From positions 62,001-126,000 of the forward strand of contig NZ_JAQTLS010000009.1 of the NCBI RefSeq assembly GCF_028714775.1: a DNA stretch of 64,000 nucleotides, read 5' to 3'. The notes under the pieces were generated by a model. That model was given only the letters and a program-made list of their open reading frames with translations, had not been told where the DNA came from and did not search any database. The position numbers and the translations under genes were made by a program. The DNA comes from Thiothrix sp. Lineage in GTDB: Bacteria > Pseudomonadota > Gammaproteobacteria > Thiotrichales > Thiotrichaceae. Positions 16,285 through 25,298 of this stretch are shown here, piece after piece (position 1 is the stretch's first letter; each line of letters opens with the position of its first letter).

Positions 16285-18576
16285 GTGAATTACAGGGACA
16301 ACATCGTTGGACTGGTCAGCGTGGCGGTACTTATGTCTGCTTGCGCATCCATTAAAGACAGTCCGGGCTATCGTGATAATACCAAATCCAAGGGTTTCCA
16401 ACGCAGCGCGTCCATCCGGGAGTTGGATGATAAGGCGTATGCGCCTCCCGTGCTGCATCCAGTCAATACCGGCGGAGTAATGCCTGTCAGCGATACGGGT
16501 AACACGTCCGTGACGCCCTCAACATCCACCACACCCGCATGGGATACCATGCAGCCGACGGCTGCTGCCGCCAGTGCTGATGCTGATAAGAAAGGCAAAG
16601 GTGATGTGGAACTGATCTTGGGCGACCAGCAATATTACCGTAACGATGTGAAACGCCCGGCAATGGGTGGGAAAAAGGGCGATGATGACGGTGTGGCGCT
16701 CAATTTTGAACGCGCCAGCATCCGCGAAGTGGTGAAAGTGGTTTTGGGGGACATCCTCAAGCAAACCTACACCGTAGAGCCGGGGGTGGAAGGGGAAGTG
16801 ACCATCAGTTCCACCGATCCGATCCCGCGTGACACCTTGATTCCGACCCTTGAATCTTTGCTGCAAACCCAAGGTGCGGTGCTGTACAAGGATGATACTG
16901 GCAACTACCGGGTGGCTGCCCGCGCTAATCTGAAAGGGCGGGGGTTTATGCCATCCGCAGGGCAAATCAAGCCGGGTTACAGTATGCAAGTCGTGACCCT
17001 GCGTTACATCCCTGCTGCCGAAATGCAGAAAATTCTGGAGCCACTGGCTAGCCCGGATGCCTTCGTGCGGGTTGACCCGAACCGCAATATGTTGGTGCTG
17101 GCGGGAACCAGTTCCGAGCTTGCCAACTTGGCGGCAACCGTCAAGACTTTCGACGTGGATGTGCTGAAAGGCATGTCGGTGGGGCTTTACCGCGTCAAAA
17201 ATGTCGAAGCGGCAGTGGTGGCGAAAAACCTCGATGCCCTGTTCGGCGAAAGCGGCAATAGCCCGATGGCGGGTATGATCAAGATCATGCCGATTGAGCA
17301 CATGAACAGCATCATGATCATTTCCGCCAACCCCGATTACCTCAAGGACATGAAGGACTGGGTAGACCGTTTCGACCAAGTAAGCCCGACCGCAGGCCAG
17401 CAATTGTTTGTTTACCACGTGCAAAACGGCGATGCGGAACATCTCGCGGATATGCTCAACCAAATTTTTGGCGGTAAGAAAAGTAGCAGTTCTAAAGTGG
17501 CGGGTGGCGGCAGTGCGTCCAGCCTTGCGCCGGGTTTGACTCCTGCTACCGTAGGCGCGGATGGGCAGGCAGCAGCGGGAACGGATCAAGCAGCAGCGGA
17601 ACCTGCCAAAACCATGCTCGGCGATTCCAGTGGGGGTGGCGTCAATATCGACCCAGATGCGGAAGTGCGTATCGTTGCGGACAAAACCAATAACTCGCTG
17701 ATGATTATGTCTACCAATGAGACTTACCAGCAAATTTTGGAATCACTCAAACGTATCGACCAGATGCCGATGCAGGTGCAGGTGGAGGCTTCCATTATGG
17801 AAGTGACCCTGACCGACGGGCTGGAATACGGCTTGCAGTGGTACTTCAGGAATACCGGCAATCTTGTGGGCAGTAACGGTTTGGGCAGGGCTACAGCTTC
17901 TAGCACAGGTTTTGTGCCGCCAGCGGGCTTCTCGTTCTCAACCAGTGGTGCGGCCTCCAACATCTTTGGTGTGGTTAATGCTTTGGCGCGTGAATCCAAG
18001 GTGCGGGTATTGTCTTCGCCATCAGTGTTGGTGCTGGATAACCAGACGGCTTCCATCCGCGTGGGCGACCAGCAGCCGATCTTTACCGGCAAGCTGGATA
18101 CCGCGCAAGGTTCATCTTCCACCACCGTGCAGTACAAAGATACCGGGGTTTCCTTGCAAGTCACACCGCATGTGAACTCCAACGGTTTGGTGAAAATGGA
18201 CATCCAGCAGGATATTACCGACACGGGTGAAATTGATGCTGCCACCGGCAACCGCAGTTTCTTGCAGCGTAATATCAAAAGTAACGTGGCAGTTAAGAGT
18301 GGCGAAACCATCGTGTTGGGTGGCTTGATCCGCGACAACAATTCCAGTGGGCGTAACGGTGTGCCGGGGCTGAGCAAAGTGCCGGTAGTCGGTGAATTGT
18401 TCAGCGGCAACAGCAGCAGCGGCAAGCGTACCGAATTACTGGTGCTGATTACCCCGACCGCGATTAAGGATCAGCATGACTTGGTAACGACTGGCGAGGA
18501 AATGCGTGACCGTATGCAACGCTTGATGGATGGCGATAACTTTATTCCACAATTGAAGGGGCAATATGCAAAGTAA
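16285..18576 (+). CDS. gspD: Type II secretion outer-membrane secretin (GspD)
   Basis: The proposed start is GTG 16285, giving 763 residues whose N terminus is a lipoprotein signal (NIVGLVSVAVLMSACAS, lipobox LMSAC). ATG 16216 is in frame but would put 23 hydrophilic residues before the signal. N0-N3 ring domains follow (VALNFERASIREVVKVVLGDIL, VVTLRYIPAAEMQKILEPL, LYRVKNVEAAVVAKNL), with a Ser/Gly/Ala-rich insert near the middle. The secretin barrel region then contains VRVLSSPSVLVLDNQTASI and the hallmark VPGLSKVPVVGELF. It forms the gated outer-membrane pore for folded exoproteins. It overlaps the next lipoprotein gene by 11 bases. Confidence 0.92.
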   Translation: MNYRDNIVGLVSVAVLMSACASIKDSPGYRDNTKSKGFQRSASIRELDDKAYAPPVLHPVNTGGVMPVSDTGNTSVTPSTSTTPAWDTMQPTAAAASADADKKGKGDVELILGDQQYYRNDVKRPAMGGKKGDDDGVALNFERASIREVVKVVLGDILKQTYTVEPGVEGEVTISSTDPIPRDTLIPTLESLLQTQGAVLYKDDTGNYRVAARANLKGRGFMPSAGQIKPGYSMQVVTLRYIPAAEMQKILEPLASPDAFVRVDPNRNMLVLAGTSSELANLAATVKTFDVDVLKGMSVGLYRVKNVEAAVVAKNLDALFGESGNSPMAGMIKIMPIEHMNSIMIISANPDYLKDMKDWVDRFDQVSPTAGQQLFVYHVQNGDAEHLADMLNQIFGGKKSSSSKVAGGGSASSLAPGLTPATVGADGQAAAGTDQAAAEPAKTMLGDSSGGGVNIDPDAEVRIVADKTNNSLMIMSTNETYQQILESLKRIDQMPMQVQVEASIMEVTLTDGLEYGLQWYFRNTGNLVGSNGLGRATASSTGFVPPAGFSFSTSGAASNIFGVVNALARESKVRVLSSPSVLVLDNQTASIRVGDQQPIFTGKLDTAQGSSSTTVQYKDTGVSLQVTPHVNSNGLVKMDIQQDITDTGEIDAATGNRSFLQRNIKSNVAVKSGETIVLGGLIRDNNSSGRNGVPGLSKVPVVGELFSGNSSSGKRTELLVLITPTAIKDQHDLVTTGEEMRDRMQRLMDGDNFIPQLKGQYAK

Positions 18577-18973
18577 ACAGACTTTTATGGTATTGGCATT
18601 GTGCTTGCCGGTATTGCTATCAGCTTGCAATTTGTCAGCGGAATCGACAGTGGCTGCAAGTGCGCAACAGCGTTGGGATTCCCTCATTGCGGGGGATACG
18701 GAGCAGGCTTACCACTACTACACGGATGCTTTCCAGCAATCCACGCCGTATGCGCATTTCAAAAATAAGTTGCATGGTATCGGTTTGTGGAGCCATGCCA
18801 AAGTGGATAAAGCTGAGTGCGAACCATCCGGTAAGCGTTGTACGGTGGCGGTGGATGTGACGGTTACGATGAAAATGCGTGGCTTATCCAAGCCCGTGGA
18901 TACCACTGACCGGGTGTCGGAAACATGGGTGAAAGATGGTTGGTTTTCGGACTGGCGGTATGTAAAACAATAG
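18566..18973 (+). CDS. Small lipoprotein of unknown function, coupled to gspD
   Basis: The product has 135 residues with a lipoprotein signal (FMVLALCLPVLLSACNLS, Cys near residue 21). The mature part (AQQRWDSLIAGDTEQAYHYY, then FSDWRYVKQ at the end) resembles the NTF2-like/DUF4878 pattern of small periplasmic folds, but this assignment is weak. Its start lies inside the gspD 3' end, so it is made together with the secretin. The N-terminal lipid anchor would suit a pilotin-like helper, but the sequence does not look like the known GspS pilotins. Confidence 0.7.
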   Translation: MQSKQTFMVLALCLPVLLSACNLSAESTVAASAQQRWDSLIAGDTEQAYHYYTDAFQQSTPYAHFKNKLHGIGLWSHAKVDKAECEPSGKRCTVAVDVTVTMKMRGLSKPVDTTDRVSETWVKDGWFSDWRYVKQ

Positions 18974-19124
18974 GTTTGGGTATAAAAAGACGAAATGGAT
19001 TCACGTATAATGGCACGGTCTGCCCCGGAAATAGGTTGGTCTGGGAACATGCCTGAGATTATAAAAATGAATCCAACTACTACTCCGTAACAATAGATAA
19101 AAGATAGAAACAGGAGGCACGCAA

Positions 19125-20666
19125 GTGTTCATGAAAAACAAAATAGCCATCGGTGTTGCTGTTGGCATTCTGGGGGCTGTGGGGGTCATCACCAGTGCAC
19201 AAGCTGTGCATGTCAACCCCGATGGTACAGGGCAGGTTCTGCTATTCCCATACTACAATGCGCGGGATGGCTATGTTACCAACGTCAACTTGGTCAACTC
19301 CACCGACCAGACCAAAGCCGTCAAAATCCGTTTCCGTGAAGGTAAAACCAGCAATGACGTGCTGGACTTCAATATCTATATGTCTCCGAATGATGTATGG
19401 ACAGGTTCCGTCAAAGCCGGTGTGGATAAGGCCGGTAAACCAATAGGTGCGGTGAGCACCGCAGACCGTAGCTGTACATTGCCTGCACTGGTCAACTGTA
19501 GTAATGGTGAATGTGGCGGCAAACCCCAGCCATTTACAGGGCCAAACCTGTACCCTAACGTTACCGCTGATGATACCCGCGAAGGTTATGTGGAAGTCAT
19601 CGAAATGGGTGTCGTTGATGATGCGACAGTCAAAGCTGGTGTCCTGCATAAGAATGGCACACCAACCAACTGCCAAGCGGTTGCCGATGCTTGGAGCACG
19701 AAAAAAGGCGGCGTCTTCACTAAAGGTCAGGGAATTTCTGCCCCAACAGGTGGCCTGTTCGGTTCTTCTGCTATCTTGAACGTGGCGGAAGGTTCAGCGT
19801 TCTCGGTTGACCCGGTTGCTATCGACAATTACAGCACGAAAGCCCAACACTACCGTGCGGATGACGTTAACAACTTCCTGCTGCCGTCCTTGGCTTCTGG
19901 TGATGTGACCAGCAGTAGTGTCATGGTGACAAAACCTACAGGTGAAACCGAAATGGTTGTCACCGATTGGAAGAGTGGCGCAGAAGTGGGTGATGCTTGC
20001 CTGAAAGACGGTGATTCACTGACACCTGCTTGCGGCACGAACCCTTATCCTGTTGCCCATGCCCTGCTTGCACCGCATTTGTTGAATGAATACTTCCTTG
20101 ACCCGTCGTTTGGTTATGATGGTCACACGGACTGGGTAGTGACATTCCCGATGAAGAAACACGGGATTGCCAATGCCGGTAGTGACGTAATTGCTAGCTT
20201 TGAAAATGGTATCTTTGACCGTGAAGAGGGCAGCCAAGCTTCTTCAGGTGGTGGTACTGGTGGCAGCACTTCCGATGAAGAATTTGGTTTCTCACCGCCA
20301 GTGGGTGGCACAAACCCAGTGGATACCAGCAGTTCCTTGATACGTGAAGTTAACGTCATCAGCTTCAAGTCTACTGACCCATCGTACAATGACAGCCGCA
20401 CAATCCTCTCCAGTGCTTCCAAACAAAGTGTCAGCGTTGGCCCATTTGTTACGGGTTGGGCACGCTTGTCATTCGCTGGTTACAGCTTGAAAGATGGCTT
20501 CAAGTCGGCAAAAGGTTACAGTGCTTCACCGGGTACGTATACGGCTGACAGCAATGTGTATAAAGGTGTTCCGGCGACTGGCGCAGCCTTTATCGAAGGT
20601 AATGTCAGCGAGAATGCCCATTCCCTGTTTGGCGATGCGCTCCCGCACAAAATCCAACGCGACTAA
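19125..20666 (+). CDS. Large secreted protein of unknown function
   Basis: The product has 513 residues. GTG 19125 is preferred because AGGAGG lies 7-8 bases before it; ATG 19131 is too far. A Sec signal peptide is clear (KNKIAIGVAVGILGAVGVI then TSAQA). The mature protein starts VHVNPDGTGQVLLFPYYNARDGYVTN and then looks like beta-rich domains (VNLVNSTDQTKAVKIRFREG). It includes Cys pairs near CTLPALVNCSNGEC and a Ser/Gly-rich linker (SQASSGGGTGGSTSDE). The opening resembles a recurring family of gammaproteobacterial cell-surface proteins without known function. Its place after the secretion genes makes it a candidate substrate. A leader of about 110 bases precedes it, with a TATAAT at 19006-19011. 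Confidence 0.75.
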   Translation: MFMKNKIAIGVAVGILGAVGVITSAQAVHVNPDGTGQVLLFPYYNARDGYVTNVNLVNSTDQTKAVKIRFREGKTSNDVLDFNIYMSPNDVWTGSVKAGVDKAGKPIGAVSTADRSCTLPALVNCSNGECGGKPQPFTGPNLYPNVTADDTREGYVEVIEMGVVDDATVKAGVLHKNGTPTNCQAVADAWSTKKGGVFTKGQGISAPTGGLFGSSAILNVAEGSAFSVDPVAIDNYSTKAQHYRADDVNNFLLPSLASGDVTSSSVMVTKPTGETEMVVTDWKSGAEVGDACLKDGDSLTPACGTNPYPVAHALLAPHLLNEYFLDPSFGYDGHTDWVVTFPMKKHGIANAGSDVIASFENGIFDREEGSQASSGGGTGGSTSDEEFGFSPPVGGTNPVDTSSSLIREVNVISFKSTDPSYNDSRTILSSASKQSVSVGPFVTGWARLSFAGYSLKDGFKSAKGYSASPGTYTADSNVYKGVPATGAAFIEGNVSENAHSLFGDALPHKIQRD

Positions 20667-20744
20667 TCTTGCGTTTGGTCAGGGGGGCGGCTAGTGCTGC
20701 CCCCCATTTTCTTGTTTCTGGCTTGCTCATTATTGTTGGTGCTT

Positions 20745-21479
20745 ATGCTGCGTAAATACTTTTCCGCGCTGCTTTGCGCGTTCCTCCCCTTTTCGGTTGT
20801 GCTCGCTGATGCGGCGATGACGCCTGAAAACTTGTATATCCGTGATGCTTTGGCTGAAAAAGGAGTGAGTAAAGGCTTGGATAAAAGCCCCGAACTCGAA
20901 AAGCTGGTTGTCGAATTCCGTAAAGACCAATTAGCGCGTTTGGCGCTGCAAGCTTCCCTTGATGAAGGGATGCCGGATTTCAATGCCCGTGCTGAAGAAC
21001 TCTACCAAGCCCGCAAAGACAAGCAATACCACTTGCCCTTACGTCTGCGGGTACGGATGCTGGAAATGGCAGCGTCTGGTGACAAAGAAGCTGCAACCCG
21101 TAAACAGTTGGCAGACATCCGCTCCCAAGTTTCCGCAGGGAAGCAGGATTTCAAAGCAGCCGTGCTGCAATACAGCGAAGAACCCGAGCGTAAATTGAGC
21201 GAAGGTGACAGCCAATGGTTTTCCGATGGGCAAAAGCCTGATGCCATTTACGCTACCGCTGAGAAACTGAGTGCTGCGCAACCCTTGAGCGATGTTATCG
21301 TGCAAGGCGGTACGGCGTATCTGCTGTATTTCCTCGACCGCAAGGAAGCCGAAACCCGCTCGCTGGAAGCCGTAAAGCCGGAAATCATTGCCGAATTACA
21401 GCAAGAGTACCGTCAAGACCAAGAAAAAGTGGTGCTGGACGGCTTGCGTGAAAAATTCAAGCAGAATGCAAAGATGTGA
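20745..21479 (+). CDS. Exported parvulin-like peptidyl-prolyl isomerase
   Basis: The product has 244 residues from ATG 20745, with signal peptide KYFSALLCAFLPFSVVLADA. The N-terminal helical part (LYIRDALAEKG .. VEFRKDQLARLALQASLDEG) is of the SurA/PrsA chaperone type. The C-terminal part has parvulin-like features (FKAAVLQYSEEPERKLSEGDSQWFSDGQ, LSDVIVQGGTAYLLYFLDRKEA). It would help fold or assemble envelope proteins in the periplasm. The next gene (ABC permease) starts at GTG 21476 inside its end, tying this chaperone to the polysaccharide export operon. Confidence 0.8.
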   Translation: MLRKYFSALLCAFLPFSVVLADAAMTPENLYIRDALAEKGVSKGLDKSPELEKLVVEFRKDQLARLALQASLDEGMPDFNARAEELYQARKDKQYHLPLRLRVRMLEMAASGDKEAATRKQLADIRSQVSAGKQDFKAAVLQYSEEPERKLSEGDSQWFSDGQKPDAIYATAEKLSAAQPLSDVIVQGGTAYLLYFLDRKEAETRSLEAVKPEIIAELQQEYRQDQEKVVLDGLREKFKQNAKM

Positions 21480-22249
21480 ATAGCGCAAACCTGACCCTCC
21501 TGTGGCAACTGTTGCGGCGCGACCTGCAAGAACGTTACGCAGGCACGGCGCTGGGAGTGTTTTGGCTGTTGGCGCAACCGTTGTTCCTGTTGCTGGTGTA
21601 TGCGCTGGTGTTCGGTGAAATCCTGCAACTGCGTTTTGGGGCGCAAACCAGTTCCGGGCAGTTTGCTGCCAACCTGTTCGCGGGTTTGACGGCTTTCAAC
21701 GCACTCGCAGAAGTGTTGTCACGTGCGCCCGCTATCCTCACGGAACGGCGTGATTTGTTGCTGCATTCGCCGCTTTCCCCGATGTTGCTGCCATTATTAC
21801 CTGTCGGTTCGTCACTGGTGTTGGAAGCTTTATCCATCGGTTTGCTGCTGTTGTGGCTGTGTGTGCAGGGGCTATGCCAGCCTACTGGCGTGTTGTTTTA
21901 CCTGCCATTTTTGCTGTTGCGGGTGCTTTTTTCGCTGGCATTTGCTTACAGCTTGGCGGTGCTGGGGGTATTCCTGCGTGACTTGCGCCAACTGATGCCG
22001 CCGTTGTTGACGGTGTTGCTGTTGGTTTCCGCTATTGTTTACCCGCCCGAACTTGTGCCGGAACGTTTCCAGCCATTTTTGCAGTTGAATCCGTTGGCGC
22101 AACTGGTGCAGGGGTATCGTGCTGCGTTGCTGGAAAGCAGTTTCCGTTGGGAAAATTTCACCGCGTTGTTGTTGCTGGCGGGTGGTTTGCTAGCCTTGGC
22201 GCTGTGGCTGTTCCAACGCTTGATGCCGCGTGCAAGGTATGTGTTATGA
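21476..22249 (+). CDS. wzm: Polysaccharide ABC transporter permease (Wzm/KpsM type)
   Basis: The 257-residue ABC-2 type permease begins with the conserved LLWQLLRRDLQERYAGTALG and has about six hydrophobic helices (FWLLAQPLFLLLVYALVF, then FLLLRVLFSLAFAYSLAVLG, and the C-terminal LLLLAGGLLALALWLF). The ending LVQGYRAALLESSF is typical for lipid-linked polysaccharide or teichoic-acid exporters. It starts with GTG overlapping the previous gene, and its stop overlaps the ATPase gene by four bases (ATGA). Together with the ATPase it would flip a lipid-linked glycan across the inner membrane. Confidence 0.9.
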   Translation: MNSANLTLLWQLLRRDLQERYAGTALGVFWLLAQPLFLLLVYALVFGEILQLRFGAQTSSGQFAANLFAGLTAFNALAEVLSRAPAILTERRDLLLHSPLSPMLLPLLPVGSSLVLEALSIGLLLLWLCVQGLCQPTGVLFYLPFLLLRVLFSLAFAYSLAVLGVFLRDLRQLMPPLLTVLLLVSAIVYPPELVPERFQPFLQLNPLAQLVQGYRAALLESSFRWENFTALLLLAGGLLALALWLFQRLMPRARYVL

Positions 22250-23466
22250 GTGCGGCAATCCGGTTGGAACAGGCAAGTGTGGCTTACCAGCGTTACGCGC
22301 ACCCGCGTGATGCTTTGTTGGAATGGTTGTTGCGCCGCCCACGCCATACGCTTTTCCACGCTTTGCAGGAGGTCAGTTTTAGCTTGGCAGCGGGGGATTC
22401 GCTGGGTGTTATCGGTGACAACGGCGCGGGGAAAAGTACCCTGTTGAAAATGCTGGCGGGCAACCTCCCGCCTACCTCCGGTAGCTGCGAAGTGCAGGGC
22501 AGGCGTTCGGCTTTGCTGGAACTCGGCACAGGAATGCAGCCGGAATTCAGCGGTGTGGAAAATGCGCGGATGGGCTTAGCATTACGTGGTCTTACCCGCA
22601 GCGAAATCGAAGCGCAGTTACCAAGCGTGTTGGCCTTCGCCGAACTGGGCGAGTTTGCCCAACAGCCAGTGAAAACCTATTCCAGCGGGATGGTGGTGCG
22701 CTTGGTATTCGCCATTGCAGCCGTCATCAAACCCGATGTGCTGATCGTGGACGAAGCGCTTTCCGTCGGCGACCAATATTTCCAGAAAAAATCCCTCGAC
22801 CGGATGCGGGCAATCCTGCGTAACGGCGCTACGCTGGTGTTTTGTTCCCACAACCTCTACCAAGTGCGCGAAATGTGCCGCCAAGCCGTGTGGCTGGAAC
22901 AGGGCAGGGTGAGGATGCTGGGCGATGCACAGACGGTGGTGGATGCGTATCAGGATGCGGTACGGGGCAGGGGGGAAGGGCTAGAAAAAAAGGATAGGGT
23001 GGTGTGTCGCATCGACGGTTCTCCGCAATTGCTCAATGTCACGCTCAATCGTCCGTACTTCCAAACTCACGACCGTTTTGCCGTCACTGTCCAAGCCAGC
23101 CGTGGCGACCGCCCATTGACTGATGTGCATGTGGGCATCGTCATTCGCCGCAACGACGACATCCAATGCTTCGGCATCAGCACCTTACACGACGGTGTGC
23201 AGATGCAAGACAACGGCAACGGCTTGCTGTCCGCGAGATTCGTCATCGACCGCTTGCCGCTGCTTTCCGGTGAATACTGTCTGGAAGTGTGGCTGATCGA
23301 CAGTAGTGGTGTGCATGTCTATGACTCGCGGGAACGTTGCTGCCATTTCCGTGTGCAGCAAGCGTCGCAAGCGCAAGGGGTGGGGATGGTGAATTTGCCG
23401 CACCGCTGGGAAATGCCAGAAGTGTTGGAAAAGCAGGAGGAGCGGGAAGATGCGTTGGCGCTCTGA
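22246..23466 (+). CDS. wzt: Polysaccharide ABC transporter ATPase with C-terminal glycan-binding domain (Wzt type)
   Basis: The product has 406 residues from ATG 22246. The ATPase half has Walker A GDNGAGKST near residues 57-65, a signature loop in the form YSSGMVVRL, and Walker B VLIVDEALSVGD, as in Wzt/TagH proteins. The C-terminal 150 residues (QLLNVTLNRPYF, HVGIVIRRNDDIQCFGIS, CLEVWLIDSSGVHVYDS) match the immunoglobulin-like Wzt domain that recognises the finished end of the O-polysaccharide before export. A terminally modified glycan made by the following genes is therefore expected. The methyltransferase at 24351-25247 is a candidate for the capping step. Confidence 0.92.
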   Translation: MSAAIRLEQASVAYQRYAHPRDALLEWLLRRPRHTLFHALQEVSFSLAAGDSLGVIGDNGAGKSTLLKMLAGNLPPTSGSCEVQGRRSALLELGTGMQPEFSGVENARMGLALRGLTRSEIEAQLPSVLAFAELGEFAQQPVKTYSSGMVVRLVFAIAAVIKPDVLIVDEALSVGDQYFQKKSLDRMRAILRNGATLVFCSHNLYQVREMCRQAVWLEQGRVRMLGDAQTVVDAYQDAVRGRGEGLEKKDRVVCRIDGSPQLLNVTLNRPYFQTHDRFAVTVQASRGDRPLTDVHVGIVIRRNDDIQCFGISTLHDGVQMQDNGNGLLSARFVIDRLPLLSGEYCLEVWLIDSSGVHVYDSRERCCHFRVQQASQAQGVGMVNLPHRWEMPEVLEKQEEREDALAL

Positions 23467-24370
23467 TGATTTTTCCGTCCGTTACGATGTGTTGTTCCCC
23501 CTGTATGCGCAGTTGCCGCCGCGTGTTGGCTACGCTTTGGCGGCGCGGCAGGCTAGTTTTTTTGCCCGCAAGAAACAGGATGAACGTGCTGCCATCCGCA
23601 ACCAGATGCAAGCCTGTTTGCCGGAAGCGACTGAATCGCAGCTTGACGGCTGGCTCGGCGATTATTTCCGTATGGTGGAACAGGAAGCGCTGGATACGTG
23701 GTATCTGCAACACCGACCGATTGCCGACATCGTGGCATTGCAAGGTTTTGAGGTGGTGCAGGAAGCGCTTGCGCAAGGCAAGCGGGTGCTGCTGACGGGT
23801 GGGCATTTCGGGCGTTTCTGGTTTGCCGGGTCGGCGATGCGGGCATTAGGGTATACGACTGGCACGATTACCCGCGATGGTGGTGATGAAAATATCCACG
23901 GGCTGCATCCGGCGGAATACCGCTTCCGTTTATTTAAGTTACAACGCTTGCAGCAGGCGCTGGGTGGGCCATTTTTAGTGGAAGGCAATGACCTGCGTCC
24001 GCTCTACCGGGCGTTGGATAATCACTTGATTGCATTGATTTTCGATGTGCCATACACACAAGCGCACACGGGTAACGTGACAGTGCCGTTTTTCGGTAGT
24101 ACGATTGGATTACCTGCCGGTATCTATAGGATTGCAAAAAAAATGGAGGCAGTGGTCGCGCCCTTCTACATGCGTGACCGGGGGAATGGACAGGTAGTTG
24201 CGGAGTTTTCTGCCTTGCTTGATCCAAACGATTATAACGAACAAGCGATGATGTGCCAGCTTGCCAGCCAGCTCGAAGCGCGGATCAAGGAAAGTCCCGG
24301 ACACTGGTGGTTATGGCCTGCATTGCCGCTATTACAACGGGACAACAATAATGAATCAGGCCGCTTTTGA
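23450..24370 (+). CDS. LpxL/HtrB-like acyltransferase family protein with altered motif
   Basis: The 306-residue product belongs to the lysophospholipid/lauroyl acyltransferase family (LLTGGHFGRFWFAG; IALIFDVPY; VPFFGSTIGLPAGIYRIAKKM). The family motif is His followed five positions later by an acidic residue (H-x4-D/E). Here the equivalent position is Trp (HFGRFW), so ordinary acyl transfer is doubtful. A non-standard enzyme or a glycan-handling relative is possible. There is no clear N-terminal TM helix. It overlaps wzt by 17 bases and the methyltransferase by 20 bases. Confidence 0.75.
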   Translation: MRWRSDDFSVRYDVLFPLYAQLPPRVGYALAARQASFFARKKQDERAAIRNQMQACLPEATESQLDGWLGDYFRMVEQEALDTWYLQHRPIADIVALQGFEVVQEALAQGKRVLLTGGHFGRFWFAGSAMRALGYTTGTITRDGGDENIHGLHPAEYRFRLFKLQRLQQALGGPFLVEGNDLRPLYRALDNHLIALIFDVPYTQAHTGNVTVPFFGSTIGLPAGIYRIAKKMEAVVAPFYMRDRGNGQVVAEFSALLDPNDYNEQAMMCQLASQLEARIKESPGHWWLWPALPLLQRDNNNESGRF

Positions 24371-25247
24371 ACTGCCGTTGCACGACAACCATTCCCATAG
24401 CCAAATTGTGCGCCGTGTGCCGCGTTATGCACGGGTTTTAGAATTGGGTTGTGCGGATGGCAGCATGTCCCGCCTCCTCAAACAACAATGCGAAGCCAGC
24501 GTTATCGGTGTGGAGCAAAATGTTTATGCCGCATGGCAAGCGCAATGTTTCTGCGATTACGTTTTCACCGAAAACTTGGATGATCCGCATAGCCTAGATG
24601 CGCTTGAAGGTGAAAAATTCGACGTAATTACCTTGGTGGATGTGTTGGAACATTTGCAACATCCCGCTGATCTGTTGAAACGCCTGAAACCGCTATTGCT
24701 GGATGAGGGGCAGTTGTTGCTGTCAGTGCCCAATATTGCCCACGCTTCGGTACGTTTGGAGTTACTCAAAGGCGGCTTCAATTACGAAGCTACGGGGATT
24801 TTGGACGAAACGCACCTAAAGTTTTTTACCGCAGCCACTTTGCAAGCGCTGTTGACGGAAGCGGGTTACGACATGCAGGACTTGGATTACACCAGTCACG
24901 ACCTTGCTGATACGGTGATTGCTGAACATTTGCAGGCCGCCGGTTTGCAGGTAACGCCCGCAACGTTGGCAACATTTCATGCCCCGGATGCAGTTGCTTA
25001 CCAGTTCATTGCAGCAGCTTTACCCGTGCAAAGCACTACCAGACAGACGCGGATGCAACCGTTGAAACCTTTGGCGGCATCGCAAGATAGCTGGGCAGGT
25101 TTACAAAGTGAATTGGCGCAAACCCAACGAGCATTGGCAGATGCGCAAGCGGAATTGGGGCGCGTTTATTCGACACGGAGCTGGCAGATGCTACGGCGTG
25201 GTGCAGAGGCGTGGCGGGAGATTCAGTCGCGGTTCACGCACCGCTGA
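24351..25247 (+). CDS. SAM-dependent methyltransferase with C-terminal coiled coil
   Basis: The product has 298 residues from ATG 24351. The class I methyltransferase core is plain: motif I VLELGCADGSMSRLL, VIGVEQN for the acidic ribose contact, then FDVITLVDVLEHLQHP and LLLSVPNIAHASVRL. After residue ~230 comes a predicted coiled coil (LQSELAQTQRALADAQAELG) and the ending STRSWQMLRRGAEAWREIQS. That kind of tail often closes glycosyltransferases and methyltransferases of surface-glycan clusters. It may methylate a sugar or the chain terminus that Wzt reads. Confidence 0.85.
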   Translation: MNQAAFELPLHDNHSHSQIVRRVPRYARVLELGCADGSMSRLLKQQCEASVIGVEQNVYAAWQAQCFCDYVFTENLDDPHSLDALEGEKFDVITLVDVLEHLQHPADLLKRLKPLLLDEGQLLLSVPNIAHASVRLELLKGGFNYEATGILDETHLKFFTAATLQALLTEAGYDMQDLDYTSHDLADTVIAEHLQAAGLQVTPATLATFHAPDAVAYQFIAAALPVQSTTRQTRMQPLKPLAASQDSWAGLQSELAQTQRALADAQAELGRVYSTRSWQMLRRGAEAWREIQSRFTHR

Positions 25248-25298
25248 TACACTCGAAGTGAATTAAATTGCAATAATAATAACAAGTTGGGGGCAGGT

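Noticed and set aside
16519..17733. 404-codon minus-strand frame opposite gspD
   Set aside because: The secretin frame has all family motifs; the opposite frame is an antisense artefact with unusual His/Arg-rich composition.
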